Assembly: GCA_041725875.1 (NCBI GenBank)
Contig: JBGRQB010000049.1
Coordinates: forward strand, 1-24,631
Origin: JBGRQB01 sp041725875
GTDB lineage: Bacteria > Bacteroidota > Ignavibacteria > Ignavibacteriales > Melioribacteraceae
Length of the DNA stretch: 24,631 nucleotides
Direction: 5' to 3'
Positions 1 through 8,731 of this stretch are shown in pieces. Below the pieces are notes generated by a model. That model saw only the letters and a list, made by a program, of their open reading frames with translations. It made no database searches and was not told the DNA's origin. The translations under genes were made by a program, and so were the position numbers. Position 1 is the first letter of the stretch. Each line of letters begins with the position of its first letter.

Positions 1-411
1 CTGGCGTTTAACAAGCTTATATTTGTAATCATTTATTTCCAGAAACAGTTTCACTTTGCCAAGAAGAATTTCAGAATTAATTGGTTTTATAATAAAATCT
101 ATTGCTCCGCTTGAAACACCTTTTTGCTGAAAAACCTCGGATGTATAAACCGCAGAAAGAAACAGAGCAGGCACAACTTTGTTTTTATCCTCTTTGCGAA
201 TATATTTCAGAGTTTCAAATCCGTCCATTCCCGGCATTTGAACATCCAGCAGCATAAGAGCAAAATCGTGTTTCATTGCTTCAATAACCGCATCATTTCC
301 GTTGGTGCAGCTAATGATTTCAGTTTCTGTTTCCAGTTCTTCAAGTATTGTTACCAATGCTTCTATGTTTTCCGGAATATCATCTACTACTAAAATTTTG
401 GGCTTATACAT
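1..411 (-). CDS. Response regulator receiver protein (partial, runs off window)
   Basis: An open frame on the minus strand starts with ATG at 411 and has no stop before the window edge, so only the first 137 residues are visible. It begins MYKPKILVVDDIPENIEAL and is a canonical receiver domain: acidic pair D10/D11, phospho-acceptor D56 in the LLDVQMPGMDG block, S86 at the Ser/Thr switch position and K109 in IIKP. The domain ends near residue 120, and what follows it (another receiver, a kinase or an output domain) lies outside the window. It starts 12 nt after the stop of the upstream hybrid kinase on the same strand, so the two are probably co-transcribed and act in one phosphorelay. The output cannot be told. 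Confidence is high for the receiver domain and low for the overall architecture. Confidence 0.9.
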   Translation of the reverse strand, partial: MYKPKILVVDDIPENIEALVTILEELETETEIISCTNGNDAVIEAMKHDFALMLLDVQMPGMDGFETLKYIRKEDKNKVVPALFLSAVYTSEVFQQKGVSSGAIDFIIKPINSEILLGKVKLFLEINDYKYKLVKRQ

Positions 412-423
412 TTTACCATCCAA

Positions 424-3400
424 TTAATTTTTGATCCACATTTTCATTAGTTTTATAAGTTCATCTATATCAACAGGTTTGGAGATGTAATCATCTGCAC
501 CGGCTTGTATACATTTATCTCTGTCTTCTTTCATTGCTTTTGCAGTAACCGCAATTATCGGCACAGATTCAATTTCCGAGGTTTTTCTTATCTCCTGCAT
601 TGCTTCGTAACCGTTCATTACAGGCATCATTATATCCATAAGCACAATATCTATGTTATTGTTGGATTTTAATGTTTCAATACTCATTTTGCCGTCGGTT
701 GCTTTTATAACATTCATTTCCAGTTCAAGAAATTCTTCTTCAAGGGAGTATAAATTTCTGATATCATCATCAACAAGCAATACGGTTTTTGATTTTAAGA
801 TTTCGTTATCTTCAGGTACATCTTCCTCTTTTCTTATTTCAAATGTTTTACCGGTTTTTATGAAAAACGATACTTTTTCAAGCAATTCCTGATGACTTCC
901 TCCTTTTCTGATTACAAATTGTGAAGCCAGGACAGTTGCCAGATCATTATCTTTTTCATTTAATTTATATTCCGAGTAGACAATTACAGGAAGAAATTCA
1001 TTCTGCTTTTTCACTTCCTTAAGAAGCTCACTTCCGTAAATATCACTTAACTCCCAGTCAAAAATCATAAGATCAAATTCTTCATTTTTCAAAAATTCCA
1101 ATCCAGATTTTCCTTTTGAAAAAGCTTTTACTTTAAGTCCCGCCTCTTCAAGTTCTTTTGTTACGGAATGAACATCTTTTTCGTTTTGCACAAGAAGCAC
1201 TTTATTTGTTTTGTTTCCTTTTTTTGCTTCAACTTTTTTAAGCGCCAGTTCAAGATCTCTTATTTCAACCGGTTTTGGTAAAAATCCGGTTACTCCTTTT
1301 TTCAGCAATTCTGCGGGTCTTTCATTTACACTCATTACATAAAGCGGAATATGAAGCAGTTCAGTGTCATTTTTTATCTTTTCAAGAACTTCAAGTCCGT
1401 TCATTACCGGCAGGTTCACATCCAGAAAAATGCCGTTTGGTTTTAGTTCTTTTGCTAATTCAAATCCGGTTTTCCCGTCGGCAGCGTGAATAAATTTATA
1501 TCCGTTATCTTTGCACAAACTGCAAAGTATATCAGCAAATTTCAGATCATCCTCAATGCCGAGCACCACAAAATCTTCCGGTGAAAGGTTGTCTCTGTCA
1601 TCAGCAATGTGGATATCCGGAACCGATTGAACTGTTTCCTGCTGGGTTTGTACTGACTGACTAACAACAGGTTTTTCTGAATCTGCTTCCACGGAAGTTG
1701 AACTTATTTTGTCTGACAGGTTATCATTGATGTAAAGAGTAAAAACCGAGCCTTCACCAACTTTACTTTGAAGTGTTATTTCACCTCCCAGCAATCTGGC
1801 CATTTCGCGGGAAATTGATAATCCAAGTCCGGTTCCGCCATATTGTCTGGATGTACTTCCGTCAGCCTGCTGAAATGCTTCAAAAACTTCAAGTTGTTTA
1901 TTTTCAGGAATTCCTATTCCCGAGTCTTTAACTGCAATTGCAAGTGTGGTTTCATAATCCATATTTTCAGCAGGGAGTTTTTCATCTTTAGTGAGCTTTG
2001 AAATTGATACTTCTATGCCGCCTTCGTGAGTAAATTTAAGCGCGTTGGAAATAAGATTTTTGATAATCTGAAACAATTTTTGTCTGTCACTCTTAATTGT
2101 ATCCTTAACACCTTCTTTTATATCAATTGAAAATTCCAATCCTTTCTTTTCAACAAGATGATCAAATACATCGGAAACATCACTTTTGAGTTTATGAACA
2201 TTTATATTTTCAACCAGAACATCCATTTTGCCTGATTCAATTTTTGACAGATCCAATATTTCGTTAATCATATTAAGCAGATCTTTTCCGCCGTTGTAAA
2301 TTATTCTGATATTTTTGATCTGTTTTTCGGTCAAATTGCCATCTTTGTTTTTTGACAGACTCTGAGCAAGAAGGAGCAGACTGTTTAGCGGTGTTCTTAA
2401 TTCGTGTGACATATTTGCCAAAAATTCCGATTTGTACCGACTCGTAACTTCCAATTGTTCAGCATTCTTTTTAAGTTCTTCGGCTGCAGTAAGAAGCGAT
2501 TTATTTTTCTCTTCAATCGATTTATTTTGTTCATCCAGCTGTCGACTTCTCTCTTCAAGTTCTTCATTACTGACTTTAAGTTCTTCCTGTTGCTGTTCTG
2601 TTTTTCTGAGTAATTCCTGAACTTTTATGTTACTTACCAACGTGTTGAAGCTGATTCCCAATAGATAAATTAACTTGCCGAGAAAATTCAGTTTGGTTTC
2701 TTCAAAAACATTTACAGAACCTAATTCCAAAACTCCGATAACTCTTTCACCATACCTTAACGGAACCGCTACCAGACTTTGAGGTTTTACATTTATCAAT
2801 GATGAATTAATCAGTTTGCTCTCTTCAGGCAAATTATTTACCGTTATTATCTCTTTTTCAACAGCAGCCTGTCCTGCAATTCCTTCGCCAAACTCCAGTA
2901 CATTATCAATATGATTTTCTTTGCTTAAAGCATAACCGCCTGCGAGCTGCAGCTTTCTGTTTTTAGAAGATCGCATATCTTCAGCTAAGTAAAGTGCTAA
3001 AATCTGGCAATCGAGATATTTTGCTAAAAAGCCGCAAACTCTGCTCACAATTCTCGAAACCTCAGATTCTTCTCTCATTATTTTGCTGACTTCCGATAAA
3101 CCTTTTGAGTACCACAATTGCAGCTGATTATTCTCAATTGTTTCTTTCAGATTTGCAGTCATTTTGTTTATCGATTTACCAAGCAGATCTTTTTCACTTT
3201 TTTCATCCACTGTCACTTCAAGGTGTCCGTCGGCAACACTTTCCACGGCTCTTGAAATTTCCTGAAGAGATTCAGTCATTTCCTTTAACGAGTTTCCTAA
3301 AATATCATTTTTAGATCTTGCTTCTACAACAAACTGAAACTCTCCTTTTGCAATATTATCAGCCTGTAAAGCAATTTTACCGGATGAATCTGCAATTTGT

Positions 3401-4611
3401 CCGAAAATTTCAACGAGTTTTCCTATTTCATTATCAGGAGCAGTAATTTTTTGTGTTACAATTTCTCCCAGGGCAAGCTGTTTACCCCATTCCGTAATTT
3501 GTGTAATTGGTGCAACCACTTTTTTGGTGAAGTTTACAGACATTACAACAACAACCGTTGTAAAAAATATCAAACCCCAAATAACTATTAATCTCATATT
3601 ATCGAGGGGCGCAAAAACTTCGGTTTTATCAACTTCTATTACAATTCCAAAGGTAATTCCTGATATACTCAGGCTTTTATTTATTCCAAAAACAGTATTT
3701 CCTCTTCTTCCTGTATATTCTTTAATAATTTCAAAAGGAACATTGTCAGCAGTATAATTTACAAATTGACTTTGCCAGCTCTCAGTTAAATCTGTATTTA
3801 CAACTTCCCTTAACATTGAAGAAGCCGTATCAAGAAGTGAATTGGAACGCATTACCAGATCACTTCCTATCATATAAGAATCAAATGAATTAAAGTTTTT
3901 ACTTTTTGAAGTTACAATCTGATCAATTTCATCTTGTGCAAACTGAAATGCAATAAGACCTTTTTGCCGACCTTTTTCATCTTTTATAATTTGAACTATA
4001 AATCCGGCCGCGGCATTATCTGATGGAACATAAAATTCAAAATCGGAAAAGGTCATTCTGCCCGTTTCAAGACACTCAGAAACTGCTTTTGAAAACTTTG
4101 TATTAGAAAATTCACCTGTAAACAAGTTTGTTCCCATATCCTTTTCTTCCATAACCGAGTACAGGATATTGCCTGATAAATCTATAAGAAAGATATCATA
4201 ATATCCGACCTTGTCATTAATATTTTTCAGATCTTCGCAATCTGTCTCTACAATTTTTCTCCAGGTATCACTTTTTACATAATCTGGTAATTCGAGTCCG
4301 CTCTTTTTATATTCTCCTGAAAATTTTTCAATTAAGTCAACGCTTCTTTTTGATTCGGTCAGCAACCTTAGATCTGTTTCCCGTTCCACAAAAAAGCTGA
4401 GTATACGTTCACTTATCAGGTTTGAAGTTTCTTTCAAATAATATTCTACTTCCGCTCTGATGGAATTACTGGAAATTTGATAGTCGATAAAAGAAATTGT
4501 CATTGCAGGAAGTATTGCTATAATTAAAACCCAGGTTAAAATATATTTCCCGAGTTTGCTCTCTAAAATCTTCTTAACTGAAAATTTTTGATGCGTTTCT
4601 GAACTATTCAT
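424..4611 (-). CDS. Membrane hybrid sensor histidine kinase with GAF and three receiver domains
   Basis: This 1395-residue sensor kinase has, in order: an N-terminal membrane segment (about 22-42), an extracytoplasmic Cache-like sensor (about 45-335), a second membrane segment (about 339-358), HAMP and HAMP-like repeats (about 360-490), a GAF domain (about 510-660) and a coiled coil (about 665-725). The HisKA domain carries SHELRTPLN with phospho-acceptor H736. The ATPase domain has the N box around N852-N856, DSGIGIP at 896-902 and GGTGLGLSI at 925-933. Three receiver domains follow, with acceptors D1064, D1185 and D1326. REC1 and REC3 look complete (REC3: D1281/D1282, K1378). REC2 lacks the acidic pair (QNE at 1142-1144) and is probably not a normal phosphoacceptor. 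The signal sensed is unknown. The divergent neighbour is chbP and the next gene downstream is a response regulator. The ATG at 4611 is preceded only by a weak purine stretch. Confidence 0.93.
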   Translation of the reverse strand: MNSSETHQKFSVKKILESKLGKYILTWVLIIAILPAMTISFIDYQISSNSIRAEVEYYLKETSNLISERILSFFVERETDLRLLTESKRSVDLIEKFSGEYKKSGLELPDYVKSDTWRKIVETDCEDLKNINDKVGYYDIFLIDLSGNILYSVMEEKDMGTNLFTGEFSNTKFSKAVSECLETGRMTFSDFEFYVPSDNAAAGFIVQIIKDEKGRQKGLIAFQFAQDEIDQIVTSKSKNFNSFDSYMIGSDLVMRSNSLLDTASSMLREVVNTDLTESWQSQFVNYTADNVPFEIIKEYTGRRGNTVFGINKSLSISGITFGIVIEVDKTEVFAPLDNMRLIVIWGLIFFTTVVVVMSVNFTKKVVAPITQITEWGKQLALGEIVTQKITAPDNEIGKLVEIFGQIADSSGKIALQADNIAKGEFQFVVEARSKNDILGNSLKEMTESLQEISRAVESVADGHLEVTVDEKSEKDLLGKSINKMTANLKETIENNQLQLWYSKGLSEVSKIMREESEVSRIVSRVCGFLAKYLDCQILALYLAEDMRSSKNRKLQLAGGYALSKENHIDNVLEFGEGIAGQAAVEKEIITVNNLPEESKLINSSLINVKPQSLVAVPLRYGERVIGVLELGSVNVFEETKLNFLGKLIYLLGISFNTLVSNIKVQELLRKTEQQQEELKVSNEELEERSRQLDEQNKSIEEKNKSLLTAAEELKKNAEQLEVTSRYKSEFLANMSHELRTPLNSLLLLAQSLSKNKDGNLTEKQIKNIRIIYNGGKDLLNMINEILDLSKIESGKMDVLVENINVHKLKSDVSDVFDHLVEKKGLEFSIDIKEGVKDTIKSDRQKLFQIIKNLISNALKFTHEGGIEVSISKLTKDEKLPAENMDYETTLAIAVKDSGIGIPENKQLEVFEAFQQADGSTSRQYGGTGLGLSISREMARLLGGEITLQSKVGEGSVFTLYINDNLSDKISSTSVEADSEKPVVSQSVQTQQETVQSVPDIHIADDRDNLSPEDFVVLGIEDDLKFADILCSLCKDNGYKFIHAADGKTGFELAKELKPNGIFLDVNLPVMNGLEVLEKIKNDTELLHIPLYVMSVNERPAELLKKGVTGFLPKPVEIRDLELALKKVEAKKGNKTNKVLLVQNEKDVHSVTKELEEAGLKVKAFSKGKSGLEFLKNEEFDLMIFDWELSDIYGSELLKEVKKQNEFLPVIVYSEYKLNEKDNDLATVLASQFVIRKGGSHQELLEKVSFFIKTGKTFEIRKEEDVPEDNEILKSKTVLLVDDDIRNLYSLEEEFLELEMNVIKATDGKMSIETLKSNNNIDIVLMDIMMPVMNGYEAMQEIRKTSEIESVPIIAVTAKAMKEDRDKCIQAGADDYISKPVDIDELIKLMKMWIKN

Positions 4612-4941
4612 TTTTACCCATATTTTGATTAATAAATTGCATAATGTTCGTAATTTGCCGTTTCTCTGTTCTACCGCCCAAAATTTGCCTAACTTCTATT
4701 CGGTAAAAATCACATAAACCAATTATCGGAAGGAATTTTTCAGAATTTAAAAATTTTAACAAGGCCCGGTTTCCTCTGAAAATTTATAATTTTAACCTGT
4801 GCAAAATTTTCTTTTTAATCCGCTTGATAATTCTAATTGAATTACCGACTATAATAGGTAGATTAATTTGTTGATTTACACAACCAATTAATTTAGATTT
4901 GCGAATACTTTTCAAAAACACAATTTTCGGAGATATTTTTA
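4612..4941. promoter_or_regulatory. Divergent intergenic region between hybrid kinase and chbP
   Basis: This 330-base, very AT-rich stretch separates the minus-strand kinase from the plus-strand phosphorylase. No convincing coding region is visible on either strand. It must hold the promoters for both genes. The clearest plus-strand signal is a TAnnTTTG-type element at 4894-4901. A perfect TATAAT also occurs at 4850-4855, but its nearest TTGATA (4824-4829) is 20 nt upstream, longer than the usual sigma-70 spacing. No clear kinase promoter was recognised on the minus strand. Confidence 0.5.
4871..4901 (+). promoter_or_regulatory. Bacteroidota-type promoter for chbP
   Basis: TAGATTTG at 4894-4901 matches the TAnnTTTG -7 element of Bacteroidota sigma factors. 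A TTG at 4871-4873 lies 20 nt upstream, where the -33 TTG-type element is expected. Transcription would start near 4908, giving a leader of about 34 nt before the ATG at 4942. The leader carries GGAG at 4929-4932 as ribosome binding site. The match is by eye only, in an AT-rich region. Confidence 0.45.
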
Positions 4942-7353
4942 ATGCAATATGGTTATTTCGATGACGCAAAAAGGGAATATGTAATTACTCGTCCGGACGT
5001 ACCAGCTTCCTGGACAAACTATCTGGGTGTAAAAGATCTTTGCACGGTAATTTCCCATAATGCCGGCGGTTATTCATTTTATAAATCTACCGAACATCAT
5101 CGGGTAACCAGATTCAGACCAAACGGAGTTCCGCTCGATCGCCCCGGACATTATGTTTACATTCGCGACGACGAAACAGGCGAGTATTGGTCAATAAGCT
5201 GGCAGCCTGTCGGGAAAGATTTCACAAAAGCAAAATATGTTTGTCGACACGGATTATCATATTCAAAATTTGAATGCGATTATAACGATATTGAAGCAAG
5301 TCAGCTCCTTTTTATTCCCATTGAAGATGATGTTGAACTTTGGGATGTTTTGCTTAAAAATAAAAGTGATAAACCGAGAAAATTAAGTGTCTTTACTTAT
5401 CTTGAATGGTCGTTTCATCACGTTGAAATTGATAATCAAAACCACCAGATGAGTCTGTATGCAAGCGGTACAAACTGCAAAGATGATATAATTGAGTATG
5501 ATTTCTTTTACGAGCCCTGGACTCACCATTTTTTTGCATCTTCATTTTCCCCCGACAGCTACGATTGCGTAAGAAATTCCTTTATAGGAAATTACAGAAC
5601 CGAAGACAATCCGACTGCGGTTGAAAAAGGTATTTGTTCAAACAGTACCGAGCTTGGCGGAAATCATTGTGCATCTCTTCATAAAAAAGTTGAACTTGCT
5701 CCGGGTGAAGATATTCGTCTGATTTTTATGATGGGCGTTGGTTCGCGCGAAGAAAAAGGCTATGAGATAAAAGAAAAATATTCCAATTTTGAAAAAGTTG
5801 ATCAGGCTTTTAACAATCTGAAAAAATATTGGGATAACAAAACTTCTGTTCTGCAATGTAAAACTCCGCATCCCGGCTTTAACAGCATGATAAATATCTG
5901 GACGCTTTATCAGGCCGAAACCTGTGTTGTCTGGTCGAGATTTGGTTCATTTATTGAAGTCGGCGGAAGGGTCGGACTCGGTTACAGAGATACTTCACAA
6001 GATATTATGGGAGTTGTGCATTCCAATCCGGAAAAAACAAAAGAACGAATTCTTCAGCTTCTTAACGGATTAACTGTTGATGGTTACGGACTGCATCTTT
6101 TTGATCCCGAAGTATTTGCACCAAAAGAGGAAAAACTTCCCGGTGTAAAACTTCCTACAGTTGTTCCCTCTCCTTCCGCAGATGAGATTATTCACGGACT
6201 TGAAGATGTTTGCGCCGATGATGCTTTGTGGCTTGTTGCTTCAATCTGCGAATGGGTTGTTGAAAACGGAGAAACAGAATTCTTTGAACAGGTTGTTCCT
6301 TATGCCGATGGCAGCACCGGAACAGTTTATGAGCATCTTACAAAAATTTTGGATTTCTCGGCAAAGCATATTGGTCAAACAGGAATTTGTCAGGGATTAA
6401 GAGCCGACTGGAATGATTGTCTGAACCTCGGCGGCGGTGAAAGTTCTATGGTTTCCTTTATGCACTTCTGGGCTTTAAATATTTTTATTGAATCTGCCCA
6501 AATGCTTGAAAAAAATGATGATGTAGAAAAATATAAAGCAATTGCAGAAAAGGTAAAAACTGCCTGCGAAAATGTTTTGTGGGATGGCGACTGGTATTTA
6601 CGCGGTTTTACAAAAAAAGGTCAAAAAATCGGCACAAACGAAAGTGAAGAAGGAAAGCTTTTCCTAAACGCGCAATCCTGGGCGGTTTATTCAGGCGTTG
6701 CATCTACCGAGCGTGCTGAAAAATGTATGGATGCGGTTGATAAACATCTTTATTCCGATTATGGAATTCATCTTTTATGGCCGGCATTCAGCAAACCAAA
6801 CGATGATATTGGCTATGTAACAAGAGTTTACAAAGGGATAAAAGAAAACGCTGCTATTTTCAGTCATCCAAATCCCTGGGCAGTTATTGCCGAATGTAAG
6901 TTGGGACGCGGAGAAAGAGCTATGAAATTTTACGATTCCATTCTCCCTTACAATCAAAATGATAAAATTGAAACAAGAGAAGCAGAACCATATTCTTACT
7001 GTCAGTTCATTATGGGAAAAGATCATACAGCGCACGGAAGAGCCAGACATCCATGGTTAACCGGAACCGGTTCCTGGTTCTACACAGCTGCAACTAAATA
7101 TATTTTGGGCGTTCGTCCGCAATATGCGGGTCTGGAAATAGATCCATGTATTCCGTCTGAATGGAAAGAATTTGAAGTAACAAGAAAATGGCGCGGAGCC
7201 GAATATAAAATAAAAGTTTCTAATCCTCAGGGAGTTCAAAAAGGAGTTGCCTCAATCAAATTAAACGGGGAAAAGATTGACGGATTAATTCCTGTGCAAC
7301 CTGCAGAAAGCACAAATATTATTGAAGTTACAATGGGGTCATCTTCAAACTAA
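4942..7353 (+). CDS. chbP: N,N'-diacetylchitobiose phosphorylase (GH94)
   Basis: This 803-residue GH94 protein has no signal peptide and is expected to be cytoplasmic. The family reversibly phosphorolyses beta-1,4-linked disaccharides. The best recalled match is Vibrio N,N'-diacetylchitobiose phosphorylase, which gives GlcNAc-1-phosphate plus GlcNAc. The resemblance is close and co-linear throughout: MQYGYFDDAKREYVITRPDV at the N-terminus, HNAGGYSFY, DNQNHQMSLY, WSRFGSFIEVGGR, LRADWNDCLNLGGGESSMVS and RHPWLTGTGSW. The catalytic general acid is D492 in RADWND, the same number I recall for the Vibrio enzyme. The length is normal for the family. The ATG follows GGAG at a 9-nt distance. No chitinase or sugar transporter is adjacent, so the pathway is inferred from the protein alone. 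An IS3 element inserted 6 nt after the stop codon leaves the gene intact. Cellobiose phosphorylase is the main alternative but fits less well. Confidence 0.92.
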   Translation: MQYGYFDDAKREYVITRPDVPASWTNYLGVKDLCTVISHNAGGYSFYKSTEHHRVTRFRPNGVPLDRPGHYVYIRDDETGEYWSISWQPVGKDFTKAKYVCRHGLSYSKFECDYNDIEASQLLFIPIEDDVELWDVLLKNKSDKPRKLSVFTYLEWSFHHVEIDNQNHQMSLYASGTNCKDDIIEYDFFYEPWTHHFFASSFSPDSYDCVRNSFIGNYRTEDNPTAVEKGICSNSTELGGNHCASLHKKVELAPGEDIRLIFMMGVGSREEKGYEIKEKYSNFEKVDQAFNNLKKYWDNKTSVLQCKTPHPGFNSMINIWTLYQAETCVVWSRFGSFIEVGGRVGLGYRDTSQDIMGVVHSNPEKTKERILQLLNGLTVDGYGLHLFDPEVFAPKEEKLPGVKLPTVVPSPSADEIIHGLEDVCADDALWLVASICEWVVENGETEFFEQVVPYADGSTGTVYEHLTKILDFSAKHIGQTGICQGLRADWNDCLNLGGGESSMVSFMHFWALNIFIESAQMLEKNDDVEKYKAIAEKVKTACENVLWDGDWYLRGFTKKGQKIGTNESEEGKLFLNAQSWAVYSGVASTERAEKCMDAVDKHLYSDYGIHLLWPAFSKPNDDIGYVTRVYKGIKENAAIFSHPNPWAVIAECKLGRGERAMKFYDSILPYNQNDKIETREAEPYSYCQFIMGKDHTAHGRARHPWLTGTGSWFYTAATKYILGVRPQYAGLEIDPCIPSEWKEFEVTRKWRGAEYKIKVSNPQGVQKGVASIKLNGEKIDGLIPVQPAESTNIIEVTMGSSSN

Positions 7354-7359
7354 TTGTGT

Positions 7360-7385
7360 TGAATCGTCCTAAAAAAGGTTGACTA
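7360..7385 (+). repeat. IS3 element terminal inverted repeat, orfB side
   Basis: The repeat starts TGAATCGTCCT and ends GTTGACTA. It pairs with the reverse complement of 8661-8686 except at positions 3, 4, 12 and 18. The adjacent outer bases are TGT, the target duplication. Confidence 0.9.
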
Positions 7386-7392
7386 AAAATAA

Positions 7393-8274
7393 TTAAACCT
7401 CTCGATTAAAACGAGAGGTTTTTTTATACCAAATTTTAGGTTTAATCGAGTTTTGTAAATGCATTTTTATTGGAGTTAGCATATAACAACTCAAATGCGG
7501 TCTTCTAGAATTATAATTTTCAATTGCTTGTTTAATATGTTTTTTAGCAACATCAAAATTTAAAAATTTAGTATCACAGAGAAACTCATCTTTAAGAATT
7601 CCATTAACTCTCTCAGCAATAGCATTATCATAAGGGCAACCAGATTGAGTCATACTGATATTACAATTATTCTTTAATAGTTTATTAACATAAATCTTAG
7701 AGCAATACTGTAAACCTCTGTCAGAATGATGAGTTAATTGTTTATCAGAGTATTGTCTGTTTTTAAGAGCCATCGTTAATGCTGAAAGAGTAGACTCAGC
7801 TCTTAAATCTTTACTCAAATTATAACCCATAATCTTTTTAGAATAAGCATCAGTAACTAAGTGCAAATATAGAGATTCTTGTTTAGTTGAAAGGTAAGTA
7901 ATATCTGATACCCACAATTTCTCAGCTCTATTAATAATAATATCTTTAGATAAGTCTTGATAAGTTTTCATCCAATGTTTGGAATTTGTGGTTTTAACGT
8001 ATTTTCTAACCTTTTTGACCAACAAATCATTTTCTCTTAGTATTTGAAAGAGTTTATCTCTGCCCATACTTATTTGTGATCCTAACATATAATGTAGTTT
8101 TCTAGTTCCTACTCTTGGTAACTCCTTGCGGATTTCTAAAACTCTCTCAATAACCAGATTCTCTTTGATAAATTTGGTCGTAGAGTTTTTCTCCTTTTTG
8201 TAATAAGCTTGTTTACTATAACCAAGATGACGACAACACAGTTCAACGCTTATTTCTTTTTTCCTGGCTGCCAA
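7393..8274 (-). CDS. IS3-family transposase OrfB (DDE integrase domain)
   Basis: This frame holds the catalytic domain of the transposase. An HTH_21-like segment (HLGYSKQAYYKKEK, RVGTRKLHYML) is followed by the rve core with the DDE triad: D in WVSDITYLSTK, D in THHSDRGLQYCS and E in NAIAERVNGILKDEF. The first codon of this frame at 8274 is only a TTG without a good ribosome binding site. OrfB is therefore most likely made as an OrfAB fusion by -1 frameshifting at 8256-8262, as is usual for IS3 elements. The frame is undamaged to its stop, so the transposase is probably active. Confidence 0.93.
   Translation of the reverse strand: MAARKKEISVELCCRHLGYSKQAYYKKEKNSTTKFIKENLVIERVLEIRKELPRVGTRKLHYMLGSQISMGRDKLFQILRENDLLVKKVRKYVKTTNSKHWMKTYQDLSKDIIINRAEKLWVSDITYLSTKQESLYLHLVTDAYSKKIMGYNLSKDLRAESTLSALTMALKNRQYSDKQLTHHSDRGLQYCSKIYVNKLLKNNCNISMTQSGCPYDNAIAERVNGILKDEFLCDTKFLNFDVAKKHIKQAIENYNSRRPHLSCYMLTPIKMHLQNSIKPKIWYKKTSRFNREV
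7395..7425 (+). terminator. Terminator hairpin inside the IS end, overlapping the orfB stop
   Basis: AACCTCTCG (7396-7404) and CGAGAGGTT (7412-7420) form a perfect 9-bp stem with a 7-nt loop, followed on the plus strand by a run of seven T. On the minus strand the same bases encode the last residues of OrfB (SRFNREV). It would stop plus-strand transcription entering the element from chbP, which would protect the transposase genes from antisense read-through and also serve as a new terminator for chbP. Confidence 0.75.
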
Positions 8275-8633
8275 TTCTTGGACAACTTGGTTTCTGTGTT
8301 TTTTATTAGATCAATTCCATCTTCTCTTTTGGCTATTTCAAAGACTTTCTCATAGACTAATATTTTTTGTTGTGCTTGCTTAAGCTGGGCTTCTAATTCT
8401 TTGATACGTTGTTTTTCAGGATCTTTCATTGGTCTTCCGGTTGCTAAAGATTTTGGATAGTGTAATTTACCATATTTTCTCAACCACCGCAAAACTGTTG
8501 AGTGACCGCCTATTTTGTATTTGTGCATTAAATAATCTTTGGTGCAGAAGCCTCGTTCATATTCCTGAACAACTTGTAATTTGAAGGATGCACTATAACT
8601 TCTTTTGGGGGAAGGTGTTTTTGAGTTTTCCAT
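8250..8633 (-). CDS. IS3-family transposase OrfA (DNA-binding)
   Basis: This 127-residue protein has an N-terminal helix-turn-helix of the transposase_8/HTH type (YSASFKLQVVQEYERG, then HSTVLRWLRKYG). A leucine-zipper-like coiled coil follows (DPEKQRIKELEAQLKQAQQK), which mediates multimerisation in IS3 elements. It ends GKKK-stop immediately after the slippery A6G, overlapping orfB by 25 nt. The ATG at 8633 is 28 nt inside the right inverted repeat, the usual position, where the promoter would lie in or next to the repeat. Confidence 0.92.
   Translation of the reverse strand: MENSKTPSPKRSYSASFKLQVVQEYERGFCTKDYLMHKYKIGGHSTVLRWLRKYGKLHYPKSLATGRPMKDPEKQRIKELEAQLKQAQQKILVYEKVFEIAKREDGIDLIKNTETKLSKNWQPGKKK
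8256..8262 (-). other. Programmed -1 frameshift slippery site (A AAA AAG)
   Basis: On the minus strand the heptamer AAAAAAG sits in phase GGA AAA AAG AAA TAA at the end of orfA. Slipping back one base continues as AAA GAA ATA AGC, which is the OrfB frame (KKEISVEL). This is the standard IS3 arrangement for making OrfAB. Confidence 0.85.
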
Positions 8634-8660
8634 TTTTCGTCCTTTGTTTTTATTAAAAAG

Positions 8661-8686
8661 TAGTCAACTTTTTTCAGGACGAGACA
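8661..8686 (-). repeat. IS3 element terminal inverted repeat, orfA side
   Basis: Read on the minus strand the repeat begins TGTCTCGTCCTG and ends GTTGACTA, mirroring 7360-7385. The outer flank is TGT (8687-8689), the copy of the target duplication. Confidence 0.9.
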
Positions 8687-8694
8687 TGTAAAAG

Positions 8695-8721
8695 AAAACC
8701 CCGGCCTAGTCGGGGTTTTTT
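8695..8721 (+). terminator. Bidirectional rho-independent terminator
   Basis: AAAACCCCG (8695-8703) pairs with CGGGGTTTT (8711-8719) around a 7-nt loop. T-runs follow on the plus strand, and on the minus strand the A-run upstream of the stem gives a U-tract. It lies 11 nt beyond the stop of the metalloprotease (minus strand). It was also the original terminator of chbP before the IS inserted between them. Confidence 0.85.
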
Positions 8722-8731
8722 ATATCTGAAA

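Larger units (their letters stand above)
7360..8686 (-). mobile_element. Complete IS3-family insertion sequence
   Basis: The element is 1327 bp and bounded by imperfect 26-bp terminal inverted repeats (7360-7385 and 8661-8686) that match at about 22 of 26 positions. It begins TG and ends CA, as IS3-family elements do. It is flanked by a 3-bp direct repeat TGT (7357-7359 and 8687-8689), the expected size of target duplication. It encodes overlapping orfA and orfB on the minus strand with an A6G slippery site. The repeats, duplication and both frames are intact, which suggests a recent insertion. Removing the element and one TGT joins the chbP stop codon directly to the terminator at 8695-8721. 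Confidence 0.93.

Noticed and set aside
4824..4855. TTGATA/TATAAT as a sigma-70 promoter of chbP
   Set aside because: The spacer is 20 nt, too long. The TAnnTTTG element closer to the gene fits better, although the TATAAT itself is perfect.
8250..8274. OrfB as an independently started gene
   Set aside because: The only start is a TTG without a ribosome binding site, while an A AAA AAG slippery heptamer in the right phase links it to OrfA.
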